A DNA stretch of 5,874 nt from Pseudomonadota bacterium (GCA_021790295.1 JAJYIC010000107.1:1982-7855); one strand, 5' to 3'; positions 1-5,600 are shown, counted from the first letter of the stretch. Notes: generated by a model from the sequence alone, not told the origin. A program made the numbers and translations.

Positions 1-84
1 GATAAAATCGAAGATGATGCGCGGCAACCGCCTTTGGGCGATCTTGTGCAAGTCTTCGATATTGATCGCTTCCTTGACGTTCAT
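1..84 (-). CDS. FMN-dependent alpha-hydroxy-acid oxidase/dehydrogenase (LldD-like), N-terminal fragment, runs off the window
   Basis: Reading leftwards from an ATG at 84-82, 28 codons are open to the window edge. They give MNVKEAINIEDLHKIAQRRL followed by PRIIFDFI. That is the characteristic opening of the LldD / glycolate-oxidase family (an N-terminal helix, then an R-x-L-P-R-x-x-F-D-[FY]-I motif). Such enzymes oxidise 2-hydroxy acids (lactate, glycolate, mandelate) to 2-keto acids with FMN in a TIM barrel. The start is supported by a GGAAGAG Shine-Dalgarno at 97-91, six bases upstream. The FMN-binding and catalytic His/Arg residues lie outside the window, so substrate and integrity cannot be judged. 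It is on the same strand as the monooxygenase and VOC genes, 215 nt downstream of them, so it may be cotranscribed or have its own promoter. The family call is fairly secure; the exact member is not. Confidence 0.75.
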   Translation of the reverse strand, partial: MNVKEAINIEDLHKIAQRRLPRIIFDFI

Positions 85-299
85 GATGCTCTCTTCCGAC
101 GCGGCGAGCGGAAGGGCTTTCCTCCGGCGGCGCTTTTACCGCGGCAGGGCCTTCCGCGAGAGCGTCAGTCTACGTGGGATGAGCGGCTTCTCCAAAGCCC
201 CGCAAGAGACCCGCCATGCGCATTGCGCAGCCCGCGGTTGCGAGAAAGCGCGGCCTTTTGCGGAGATCGGGCGGGAAGAGGCGCGCCCGCCGGCGGCCT

Positions 300-1532
300 T
301 TATAAAAGCGGCGGCGGCCCCGCAATCTGAAGCTCATGCTGGCCGAACAGCGTTCCTTGCACATCGAAGGAATAGATGATGTGGGCGCTGATCGCATGCG
401 CATCGCGGAAGTAGCGCGGCATCTCTCCCGCGCTCGCAAGCCCGCCCGCGCCCGAAAGCTCCATCAGGATGTCGACGGCGCTGCGGCATAAGCGAACGCT
501 CCAGGCGGCATTGCGGCGGTAACAGAGTTTGTCGCGCAGCGAAGCCCTTTTCCCGCTTCTCGCGTTCGCCATCGCGTGGCGGCAATCCTCGCGCATCATC
601 AGCCCCGCGCAATCGATGAGAGCGGCCGCTTCGGCCAGCTTGATCTGGACGGCCTGAAAGCTGCCGACCGGGGTCGCGGAATAGGTGGTGTTGCGCCGCC
701 GCGCCGCTTCGACATAACGGCGGTAGGCGCCTTCGGCGCAACCGAGAGCAACCCCCGAAAGCACGTGAGAGCCGACCGCCAGCATCGGCAGCCGGAAAAG
801 AGGGCCGGGATTGACCGCCTGACCCTGATGCTCCCCGCCGGCGAAGGCTTCGACCGGGATGGTGCGGTACAGGGGCACGAAAAGCTCTTGCGCCGCTACA
901 TCTTTCGAGCCCGTGCCGCAAAGCCCGAGCGCATGCCAGGTGTCGATGATTTCGTACTGCGAGCGATGAAGAAGGAGAAAGCGGTGATCGACGATCTCTC
1001 CCTTTTCGCGAACCGTCGCCGCCAGCATCGTCCAATCGCAATTGTCGACGCCCGAGGCAAAGGGCCAACGCCCGGCGAGGAGAAAGCCGCCGTCGACAGG
1101 GCGCGCGGAGCCGCAAGGAAAGGCGAGAGAGGTGGCCATCAGGGTATCGGCCGAGACATCCCAGATTTCGTTTTGCGCGGCGGGCGGGAAATAGCCGAGC
1201 ATCCAGTGATGGGCCGCGAGATTGCCGAGGTTCCAGGCGGTGGAAGGGCAGACCCGGGCGATTTCGGCGCAAAGGTCGACAAAAATCCCGAGATCGAGCT
1301 CGGCGCCGCCGACCCGCGCCGGTTGCGCGACGCGAAAGAGACCCTCTCTATGGAGGTCGCGCTCGGTCTCTTCGGGCATGCGCCGCAGCGTTTCCGTATG
1401 GCGCGCGCGCTCCTTGAGCGCCGGGGCGAGGGCTTGCGCCCTCGCCACCATCTCGTCATGGCCGACGCCCGCAAAAGAGACCCTCTCTTTCGGCAGATTG
1501 GGCGAGGGCGTCCAGGCTTCGAGCGCAGTCAT
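300..1532 (-). CDS. Acyl-CoA-dehydrogenase-fold flavin-dependent monooxygenase (HsaA / group D type)
   Basis: A 410-residue protein of the usual length for this family. Seen: an N-terminal helical domain (about 30-135), the beta-domain motif GRWPFASGVDNCDW (164-177), LGLCGTGSKDV (212-221, the family L-x-G-T-G-S), and a C-terminal four-helix region (about 255-395) with SGAGGLASAG (370-379) and PRYFRDAHAISAH (382-394). These fit the oxygenase component of two-component systems such as HsaA and p-hydroxyphenylacetate hydroxylase C2, or DszC/SfnC relatives, which use reduced flavin from a separate reductase to hydroxylate (often aromatic) substrates. No reductase is visible here. I see no clear catalytic Glu of true acyl-CoA dehydrogenases, but an unusual dehydrogenase is not excluded. 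ATG 1532 is preferred over a TTG at 1556 because a GGGAAG-type ribosome site lies just upstream. The upstream VOC stop is 28 nt away, so the two genes are probably one operon. Substrate unknown. Confidence 0.82.
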   Translation of the reverse strand: MTALEAWTPSPNLPKERVSFAGVGHDEMVARAQALAPALKERARHTETLRRMPEETERDLHREGLFRVAQPARVGGAELDLGIFVDLCAEIARVCPSTAWNLGNLAAHHWMLGYFPPAAQNEIWDVSADTLMATSLAFPCGSARPVDGGFLLAGRWPFASGVDNCDWTMLAATVREKGEIVDHRFLLLHRSQYEIIDTWHALGLCGTGSKDVAAQELFVPLYRTIPVEAFAGGEHQGQAVNPGPLFRLPMLAVGSHVLSGVALGCAEGAYRRYVEAARRRNTTYSATPVGSFQAVQIKLAEAAALIDCAGLMMREDCRHAMANARSGKRASLRDKLCYRRNAAWSVRLCRSAVDILMELSGAGGLASAGEMPRYFRDAHAISAHIIYSFDVQGTLFGQHELQIAGPPPLL

Positions 1533-1560
1533 CCTCTTCCCTCGCGCGAGCGGCAACGGC

Positions 1561-1941
1561 TCAGCTTTGCGGGAAATTGAGTTCGATCATGACATTGTTG
1601 CAGTCGCGCAAAAACAGCTGATCGATCGGCGGCGTTGCGATGTGATTTTCCCGGTAGGCGATCCCTTTCGCTTCAAGGCGCGCCTTGGTGCGCGCGAAAT
1701 CCTTGGCGAGAAACGCGAAATGGTCGAAAGGGCCGGTGTCCTCGGAGCCGCCGCCGCCGATGGCCGCGCTCTTCGGCACGATGTGAACGACCGGCACCGC
1801 GCCCAAGTACATCCAATATCCCGGGAAGGAAAGATCGGGGCGAAACCCGACTTCGAGGCCGAGGATCTCGCGGTAGAAATCGCGTGCCGCTTCGAGATCC
1901 TCGCTTTGCACCGTCACATGATGAAGAGCGGCGAGAGACAT
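1561..1941 (-). CDS. VOC-family metalloenzyme (glyoxalase / extradiol dioxygenase fold), 126 aa
   Basis: A single-module vicinal-oxygen-chelate protein of 126 residues, typical for one paired beta-alpha-beta-beta-beta unit; such proteins act as dimers. It opens LHHVTVQSEDLEAARDFYREILGLEV, the classic first half-module (quoted in part: HHVTV at 7-11, FYREILGL at 22-29). Candidate metal ligands are H8, H53 (VVHIV), H74 (FDHFAF) and E120 (MIELNF), placed as in glyoxalase I and related dioxygenases, so an active metal site is likely. Family functions include glyoxalase, extradiol dioxygenase, epimerase and fosfomycin/bleomycin resistance; the sequence does not decide. It is the first gene of the leftward set and 28 nt upstream of the flavin monooxygenase. 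Ring hydroxylation followed by VOC chemistry would be a coherent pathway, but that is inference. The start is well supported by AAGGAGG ten bases upstream. Confidence 0.88.
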   Translation of the reverse strand: MSLAALHHVTVQSEDLEAARDFYREILGLEVGFRPDLSFPGYWMYLGAVPVVHIVPKSAAIGGGGSEDTGPFDHFAFLAKDFARTKARLEAKGIAYRENHIATPPIDQLFLRDCNNVMIELNFPQS

Positions 1942-1951
1942 GGCGTGAAAC

Positions 1952-1958
1952 CCTCCTT
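1952..1958 (-). promoter_or_regulatory. Ribosome binding site of the VOC gene
   Basis: The minus strand reads AAGGAGG here, a perfect anti-SD match, 10 nt upstream of the ATG at 1941. It fixes the VOC start and suggests efficient translation. It follows a run of seven A residues. A weak alphaproteobacterial -10-like element may lie further upstream around 1970-1985, but I cannot support a full promoter. Confidence 0.8.
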
Positions 1959-2153
1959 TTTTTCATTGCCAGAACCTAACGCTTTCCGCCCGGCCCGTCG
2001 ATGGATCGCGGCAGGAGCGTAAAGGCGCAACGATTCGCGCGCCGCAATAACCGCTTTTTGTGGCGCGGGGCCAAAGGCCGGCGCAACCCGCGGCGCTTTC
2101 TCCCCTGAAGAAAAAGGCCCGCGGCCGCCGTGTTCGCAGCCGGCGCCAAAGGC

Positions 2154-2159
2154 TATAGT
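2154..2159 (+). promoter_or_regulatory. Possible -10 element (TATAGT) giving a leaderless fzlA mRNA
   Basis: TATAGT lies six bases before the ATG at 2166. If used, transcription would begin at or next to the ATG, giving a leaderless message. This would fit the absence of a well-spaced Shine-Dalgarno (only AAAGG, 13 nt upstream). No convincing -35 hexamer is visible at the expected distance, so the element may be coincidental. Confidence 0.3.
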
Positions 2160-2165
2160 TTCCCC

Positions 2166-2834
2166 ATGCGTCTTCTCTACCACCATCCGCTTTCTCCCCC
2201 TTCGCGCAAGGTGCGCCTCGTTCTCGGCGAGAAGACCCTCGAATTCGCGCTCAGAACCGAAAGGGTTTGGGAGCGGCGTCCCGAATTTCTCGCCTTGAAC
2301 CCGGCCGGCGAACTGCCCGTTCTGATCGAGCCCGGAGGGACCGTCCTTTCGGGGAGCGGGGCGATCGTCGAATATCTCGACGAGGTCTATCGCGAGCGCA
2401 TCCTGATCGGCATCAACCCTGTCGACCGTGCCGAGGTGCGGCGCCTTTGCGCCTGGTTCGACGTCAAGATGAACGCGGAGGTGACGGAAAACCTGCTCGG
2501 CGAAAAGATCATGCGGCGGCTCGAAAAAAAGGGCCAGCCGAACTCCATGGCGATCCGCGCGGGACATGCGAACCTGCCGCATCATCTCGACTATATCGGC
2601 TATCTCGTCGAACGCCGACGCTGGCTCGCGGGCGACCATTTCTCGATCGCCGACATCACCGCGGCCGCCCATCTGTCGAGCCTCGATTATCTCGGCGACG
2701 TCCCATGGGAGGAACACGAGCCGGCAAAGGAATGGTATGCCCGCATCAAGTGCCGGCCGAGCTTCCGCCCTCTTCTCGCTGATGCCATAGCGGGCCTGTC
2801 GCCGCCCGCGCATTACCCCGATCTCGATTTCTGA
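2166..2834 (+). CDS. fzlA: GST-like FtsZ-binding protein, probable FzlA
   Basis: A 222-residue GST-fold protein. The N-terminal thioredoxin-like domain (1-78) has HHPLSPPSRKVRLVLGEK (6-23), cis-Pro motif ELPVL (49-53) and SGAIVEYLDE (64-73). The C-terminal helical domain (about 88-205) carries RRWLAGDHFSIADITAAAHL (151-170) with the S-x-x-D N-capping box. It ends PPAHYPDLDF. The overall pattern (VWERRPEFLALNPAG at 34-48, NLLGEK, HLDYIGYL, RPSFRPLLAD, terminal DLDF) matches what I remember of Caulobacter FzlA, which binds FtsZ, curves its filaments and controls constriction rate in the divisome. W35 and the C-terminal Asp appear to correspond to FtsZ-interaction residues reported there (from memory). 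Position 13 is Ser where Cys occurs in related proteins. FzlA is not thought to need glutathione catalysis. ATG 2166 is chosen over GTG 2130, since the GST fold starts at once. Alternative: an ordinary GST. Confidence 0.8.
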   Translation: MRLLYHHPLSPPSRKVRLVLGEKTLEFALRTERVWERRPEFLALNPAGELPVLIEPGGTVLSGSGAIVEYLDEVYRERILIGINPVDRAEVRRLCAWFDVKMNAEVTENLLGEKIMRRLEKKGQPNSMAIRAGHANLPHHLDYIGYLVERRRWLAGDHFSIADITAAAHLSSLDYLGDVPWEEHEPAKEWYARIKCRPSFRPLLADAIAGLSPPAHYPDLDF

Positions 2835-2855
2835 GGAGTCCGGACGAGACCGCTT

Positions 2856-3665
2856 TCAGGGCCTTTTCGCCGCCTTTCCCGCGGCCGCCGGCTTTTCCTT
2901 CCCGAGCCGCGCGAGATTGGCGGCGGCGGCTTCGGCCGCGGCGCTTTTGGGGGCGAACTTCAGGATCCGGCGCCAGTCCGCGCGCGCTCCGGCGATGTCG
3001 CCTTCGAGACGGCGGATATTGCCTCGCTCCAAAAGCGCCGGCAAAGAACGCGGCGATAGCGCGAGAGCCTTGTCGGCATCGGCGAGAGCGGGGCCGAGCC
3101 GGCCCAAAGCGCGATAGGCCGAAGCGCGATAGATGAGGGCGTCGAGACGTTTCGGATGCTTTTCGAGGACGCGGTCGAGGTCGCCCACGGCGCCCCCGAA
3201 ATTGCCGCTCATCGCCTCGACCTGCGCGCGATCGACGAGAATCCCGGGATCGTTCGGCAAAAGGGTCAAAGCCGCGCCGAGGTCGGCGGTGGCGCGCACG
3301 GTGTCTGCCGCCATCAGCCACGCTTCTCCCCCTTGATCGAGAAGATGAGCCCTGAGCGAACGGGGCGCCTTCGTCTTGCCGATCTCGGCGGCAAGGCGAT
3401 CGAAAAGGAGCGCCGCTTTCTTGTATTTTCCAAGGCCGAAATAGGCGGCGGCCGCGCAATGTTCGGCCGGGTGCGCGCCGCCCGCCCTCTCCCAGGCCCT
3501 GGCGAAAAATCGCGCCGCCTGCGGGTGCTTGCTCGCGAGATCGAGGCAGTGCTTGTAGGTTGCCGCCTCCTCTGCCGCCGAAGGAGGCGCCGGCGTTGCC
3601 GCGCAAACCTCTGCCGGCGCGACAACCACCGTCAAAAGAGCGACGCAATAAAGGAGCCGGAACAT
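2856..3665 (-). CDS. Secreted tetratricopeptide-repeat protein
   Basis: A 269-residue protein. Residues 1-22 form a signal peptide: MFR, a hydrophobic stretch (4-16), then a likely signal-peptidase I site after AEVCA, so it is predicted periplasmic. The Cys at 21 is not in a good lipobox. After a short Pro/Ala linker and helices (35-62) there are five consecutive 34-residue TPR units, about 65-98, 106-139, 140-173, 174-207 and 208-241; the last three are clearest, with the usual G/A-x-x-x-x-x-G-x-x-x-x-A spacing. The last ~20 residues are Lys/Ala-rich. TPRs mediate protein-protein contacts; no partner is indicated. The stop lies 21 nt from the fzlA stop (convergent), and the gene diverges from the SDR gene. 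The ATG at 3665 is preferred over an upstream start at 3767 because it begins the signal peptide and has a strong GAAGGAGG site 11 nt upstream. No enzymatic domain seen. Confidence 0.85.
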   Translation of the reverse strand: MFRLLYCVALLTVVVAPAEVCAATPAPPSAAEEAATYKHCLDLASKHPQAARFFARAWERAGGAHPAEHCAAAAYFGLGKYKKAALLFDRLAAEIGKTKAPRSLRAHLLDQGGEAWLMAADTVRATADLGAALTLLPNDPGILVDRAQVEAMSGNFGGAVGDLDRVLEKHPKRLDALIYRASAYRALGRLGPALADADKALALSPRSLPALLERGNIRRLEGDIAGARADWRRILKFAPKSAAAEAAAANLARLGKEKPAAAGKAAKRP

Positions 3666-3676
3666 CCCTTTCCTTT

Positions 3677-3684
3677 CCTCCTTC
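3677..3684 (-). promoter_or_regulatory. Ribosome binding site that fixes the TPR gene start
   Basis: The minus strand reads GAAGGAGG, 11 nt upstream of the ATG at 3665; a second purine tract (GGAAAGG) lies closer to the start. It supports the start that opens directly into the signal peptide rather than the longer reading frame. Confidence 0.75.
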
Positions 3685-3728
3685 GGTCCTATCGCGCGGA
3701 GAAGAGAGATCCCTTTTTTGCCGTTTTT

Positions 3729-3760
3729 GCGGCAGACTGGGGTTTTCGCTGCCGCCTTTT
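3729..3760 (+). terminator. Hairpin followed by a T run upstream of the SDR gene (terminator-like)
   Basis: GCGGCAG (3729-3735) and CTGCCGC (3749-3755) form a perfect 7-bp stem around a 13-nt loop, followed directly by CTTTTT, the shape of an intrinsic terminator on the plus strand. It lies in the 100-nt divergent spacer between the TPR and SDR genes, 10 nt before the SDR ATG. It could stop antisense read-through from fzlA across the TPR gene, act as an operator, or fold in the SDR leader. The 13-nt loop is larger than in typical terminators. Confidence 0.4.
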
Positions 3761-3765
3761 TCCTC

Positions 3766-4716
3766 ATGCCGGTCTTGCCGCCTCATCTCTTCTGCTTCGG
3801 CTTCGGCTATAGTGCGCGCGCTCTTGCCCGCCGCCTCCTCTCGCAAGGCTGGCGCATCACCGGCACCTGCCGCAGCGCAGAATCAGAGGAAGCCCTGCGG
3901 GCCGAAGGAGTTGCCACCCAACTTTTCGGTCCCGGCCGGCCTTTCCCTTCTTCCGCCTTTGCCGGAGCCTCTCATATTCTCGTTTCGATCCCTCCGCAAA
4001 AGGAAGGCGATCTCGTCCTCGATACTTACGGCAAAGAAATCGCCGCCCTCGAAAGCCTCGCCTGGCTCGGCTATCTCTCGTCGACCGCCGTTTATGGGGA
4101 CCAAGGCGGCGGCTGGGTCGATGAGAGTTCGCCCCTTTTGCCGAAGAGCCTGCGCGCGCGGCAAAGGGCCTCTGCCGAAGAGGGGTGGCTTTCCTTGAAG
4201 CGGGAGCGCGGCCAGCCGGTTCACATTTTCCGCCTCGCCGCGATCTACGGGCCCGGGCGCAGCGCCTTCGAGGCTTTGCGCGCGGGAACAGCCAAACGCA
4301 TCGACAAGCCGCAACAGCTTTTCTCGCGCATCCATGTCGAGGATCTTGCCCGGCTCCTCGAGGCCTCGATCGCCCGGCCGCGTCCGGGCGCCGTTTACAA
4401 TGTCGCCGACGACGAACCGGCCGCCCCCGAGGCGGTCGTCCTTTACGCCGCGCGGCTTTTGGGCGTGCCGCCGCCCCCTCTTCTTCCTCTCGAAAAGGCC
4501 GCCCTTTCGCCTTTGGCAAAAAGCTTTTACGACGACAACAAGCGGGTGCGGAACGATCTCATCAAAAAGGAATTCTCTTTTCGCCTCGGCTATCCCGATT
4601 ATCGCGCCGGGCTCGCCTCGATCCTCCATTCGCCAGAGATTTCTTGCCGAAAGCCCCGCGCTCGGTCATCGTCGTCGAAACAGAAGTCGCGCGAAGGGAA
4701 GGAGAAATGCCCATGA
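3766..4716 (+). CDS. NAD(P)-dependent SDR-family epimerase/dehydratase-like protein (YeeZ-like)
   Basis: A 316-residue extended/atypical short-chain dehydrogenase. Seen: a Rossmann glycine motif FGFGYSARALARRLL (11-25), an Arg after the second strand (TCR, 34-36) suggesting NADP(H), SIPP (74-77), the active-site strand YLSSTAVYGDQGGGWVDE (103-120) with Y110, RLAAIYGPGRS (about 155-165) and SRIHVEDLA. There is no plain Y-x-x-x-K; Y110 is followed by R/Q-rich RARQRA, as in YeeZ-type atypical SDRs. Substrate unknown. ATG 3766 is chosen over TTG 3718 because it opens directly into the Rossmann strand. It has no evident Shine-Dalgarno. The Rossmann/SDR homology seems to end near YPDYRAGLASIL; the last ~25 residues are Ser/Lys/Arg-rich, unlike typical relatives, and contain the ribosome site of the next gene, with which it overlaps by 4 nt (ATGA). 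Confidence 0.85.
   Translation: MPVLPPHLFCFGFGYSARALARRLLSQGWRITGTCRSAESEEALRAEGVATQLFGPGRPFPSSAFAGASHILVSIPPQKEGDLVLDTYGKEIAALESLAWLGYLSSTAVYGDQGGGWVDESSPLLPKSLRARQRASAEEGWLSLKRERGQPVHIFRLAAIYGPGRSAFEALRAGTAKRIDKPQQLFSRIHVEDLARLLEASIARPRPGAVYNVADDEPAAPEAVVLYAARLLGVPPPPLLPLEKAALSPLAKSFYDDNKRVRNDLIKKEFSFRLGYPDYRAGLASILHSPEISCRKPRARSSSSKQKSREGKEKCP
4699..4704 (+). promoter_or_regulatory. Ribosome binding site deciding the start of the ketopantoate-reductase-like gene
   Basis: AAGGAG sits 8 nt before the ATG at 4713 but only 2 nt before an in-frame ATG at 4707. It therefore selects 4713, whose ATG overlaps the SDR stop as ATGA, a translational coupling arrangement. The site lies inside the 3' end of the SDR coding region. 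Confidence 0.75.
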
Positions 4717-5462
4717 CCCGTTACAATGTCCTCATCATGGGAGCGTCCTACGGCTCTCTCTTGGCGACAAAACTTCTCTTCGGCGGCCACCGGATAAAGC
4801 TCATCTGCCTTCCCGCGGAAGTCGAGGCCATCAACACCGAGGGCGCGCGCGTGCGCCTGCCGGTGCGCGGGCGCAAGGAGCCGATCGAACTCGATTCGAG
4901 AAAGCTTCCGGGAAGCCTTTCCGCGGCCGGGCCCTCCGAGGTCGATCCCCGGGACTACGATCTCGTCGCGCTGGCGATGCAGGAGCCGCAATATCGCTCT
5001 CCCGGGGTGCGCGAACTTCTCGACGCCGTGGCGAGAGCGAAAAAGCCCTGCCTTTCGATCATGAACATGCCGCCCCTTCCCTATTTGAAACGCATCCCGG
5101 GGCTCGACACCGAGGCGCTCAAAAGCTGTTACACCGACAGCAGCGTGTGGAACAATTTCGAGCCCGGCCTCGTCAGCCTTTGCAGCCCCGACCCGCAGGC
5201 GATCCGCCCGCCCGGAGAAAAGATCAACGTCCTGCAGGTCACCTTGCCGACGAATTTCAAGGCCGCGCGTTTCGAATCCGAGGCCTATACGCAAATGCTG
5301 CGCCAGATGGAGGCCGATCTGAACGGCTTTCTTAGCGAGCTGCAGCCCGGCCCCGCGCCGCCGGTCAATCAACACGCTGCGCCGCCGCAACAGCGCACGC
5401 GCGCTGCGGCGGCTGCTGTTCCTTCGGAACCTTCGGCCGCTTCTCCTCCGGCAGCATCCTGA
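4713..5462 (+). CDS. Ketopantoate-reductase-like (ApbA/PanE superfamily) protein, apparently lacking the C-terminal domain
   Basis: A 249-residue protein starting TRYNVLIMGASYGSLLATKL, a Rossmann G-x-x-x-G-S motif (10-15) like that of ketopantoate/6-phosphogluconate dehydrogenase-type enzymes. GGHRIKLICLPAEVEAINTEG (24-44, here split as GGHRIKLIC and AEVEAINTEG) and RDYDLVALAMQEPQY (80-94) complete the nucleotide-binding half; LSIMNMPPLPYLKRIPG (114-130) resembles the family catalytic-domain boundary. Full-length relatives have a helical C-terminal domain (catalytic Lys/Glu, dimerisation) of 100 residues or more; here recognisable sequence stops near QMEADLNGF (198-206). The last 41 residues are low complexity: 22 of 41 are Pro or Ala. 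So the gene is probably truncated, recombined, or joined to foreign sequence, and probably not a working reductase. It is translationally coupled to the SDR gene. Whether it acts on ketopantoate is unknown. Confidence 0.7.
   Translation: MTRYNVLIMGASYGSLLATKLLFGGHRIKLICLPAEVEAINTEGARVRLPVRGRKEPIELDSRKLPGSLSAAGPSEVDPRDYDLVALAMQEPQYRSPGVRELLDAVARAKKPCLSIMNMPPLPYLKRIPGLDTEALKSCYTDSSVWNNFEPGLVSLCSPDPQAIRPPGEKINVLQVTLPTNFKAARFESEAYTQMLRQMEADLNGFLSELQPGPAPPVNQHAAPPQQRTRAAAAAVPSEPSAASPPAAS
5365..5457 (-). CDS. Possible 30-residue small ORF downstream of a consensus-like promoter
   Basis: The minus strand has ATG at 5457, a TGA at 5367-5365, and a GGGGAGG Shine-Dalgarno (5472-5466) spaced 8 nt from the ATG. 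The product begins MLPEEKRPKVPKEQQPPQRA: charged, Pro/Lys/Gln-rich, no membrane segment, no family recognised. It lies antisense to the 3' end of the ketopantoate-reductase-like gene and behind a good sigma70-type promoter, which would start transcription about 14 nt before the ATG. It could be a leader peptide, the stub of a broken gene, or noise. A short ORF in GC-rich DNA proves little alone; the promoter plus Shine-Dalgarno geometry is the only reason to list it. Confidence 0.25.
   Translation of the reverse strand: MLPEEKRPKVPKEQQPPQRACAVAAAQRVD
5381..5413. repeat. Strong imperfect inverted repeat (13-bp hairpin with a 3-nt bulge)
   Basis: GCCGCCG (5381-5387) pairs with CGGCGGC (5407-5413), and CAGCGC (5391-5396) with GCGCTG (5401-5406), leaving a CAA bulge (5388-5390) and a 4-nt ACGC loop. 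All 13 pairs are Watson-Crick. It lies inside the Pro/Ala tail of the plus-strand gene and inside the minus-strand small ORF. No T run follows on either strand, so it is not a standard intrinsic terminator. Confidence 0.7.
5418..5436. repeat. Small hairpin and tandem CCTTCGG repeat
   Basis: GTTCC-TTC-GGAAC (5418-5430) is a 5-bp hairpin, and CCTTCGG occurs at 5421-5427 and again at 5430-5436. It adds to the structured, repeat-like character of the segment next to the larger hairpin. Function unknown. Confidence 0.5.
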
Positions 5463-5477
5463 TCGCCTCCCCTCTGG

Positions 5478-5507
5478 ATTATATCTCCTGGAGCAGCGCG
5501 GCGTCAA
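5478..5507 (-). promoter_or_regulatory. Near-consensus sigma70-type promoter, reading leftwards
   Basis: On the minus strand, TTGACG (5507-5502, five of six consensus) is followed by an 18-nt spacer and TATAAT (5483-5478, six of six). Predicted transcription start is about 5471. It points into the 3' end of the ketopantoate-reductase-like gene (antisense) and at a 30-codon ORF with its own Shine-Dalgarno. Such a good match is unusual in a GC-rich window and none of the main genes shows one like it. Confidence 0.5.
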
Positions 5508-5594
5508 ATCGGCCAGCCGGGGGAGGCCGAGCCGGCGGCGGACGTGTTTCGACCCGGCCGGCGCGGCAGCCTAGCCTCGCCGCCCCGGGAGCGG

Positions 5595-5600
5595 TATAAT
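5595..5600 (+). promoter_or_regulatory. Isolated TATAAT, possible -10 of the permease gene
   Basis: A perfect TATAAT on the plus strand, 116 nt before the permease ATG, in the expected direction. No -35-like hexamer is visible 16-18 nt upstream (TAGCCT there), so an activator-dependent promoter or coincidence are both possible. Confidence 0.25.

Noticed and set aside
286..299. GC-rich near-palindrome after the monooxygenase stop, considered as a terminator
   Set aside because: The 10-bp palindrome has no loop and is not followed by a T run on the minus strand.
14..439. Overlapping short open frames across 14-439
   Set aside because: Arg/Ala-rich on both strands, no motifs, no ribosome sites, and in conflict with the LldD-like start and the monooxygenase end.
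1335..1488. Fifteen-base direct repeat AAAGAGACCCTCTCT at 1335-1349 and 1474-1488
   Set aside because: Both copies are inside the monooxygenase coding region but in different reading frames, so they encode different residues. No element boundaries or other repeats go with them; most likely chance.
576..1580. Plus-strand open frame of 334 codons antisense to the flavin monooxygenase
   Set aside because: Its product has no recognisable motif and is Arg/Gly/Ala-rich. It exists because GC-rich codon bias keeps antisense frames open; the minus-strand gene has clear family motifs.
1914..2813. Minus-strand open frame of 299 codons covering fzlA and the divergent spacer
   Set aside because: It is the complement of a protein with clear GST motifs, and shows none of its own.
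2835..2855. Possible bidirectional terminator between the convergent fzlA and TPR genes
   Set aside because: Only 21 nt long; it has a small GTCCGGAC palindrome but no adequate stem-loop or T run.
4599..5507. Minus-strand open frame of 302 codons over the ketopantoate-reductase-like gene
   Set aside because: Arg-rich shadow without motifs; its start is not placed to use the antisense promoter at 5478-5507.
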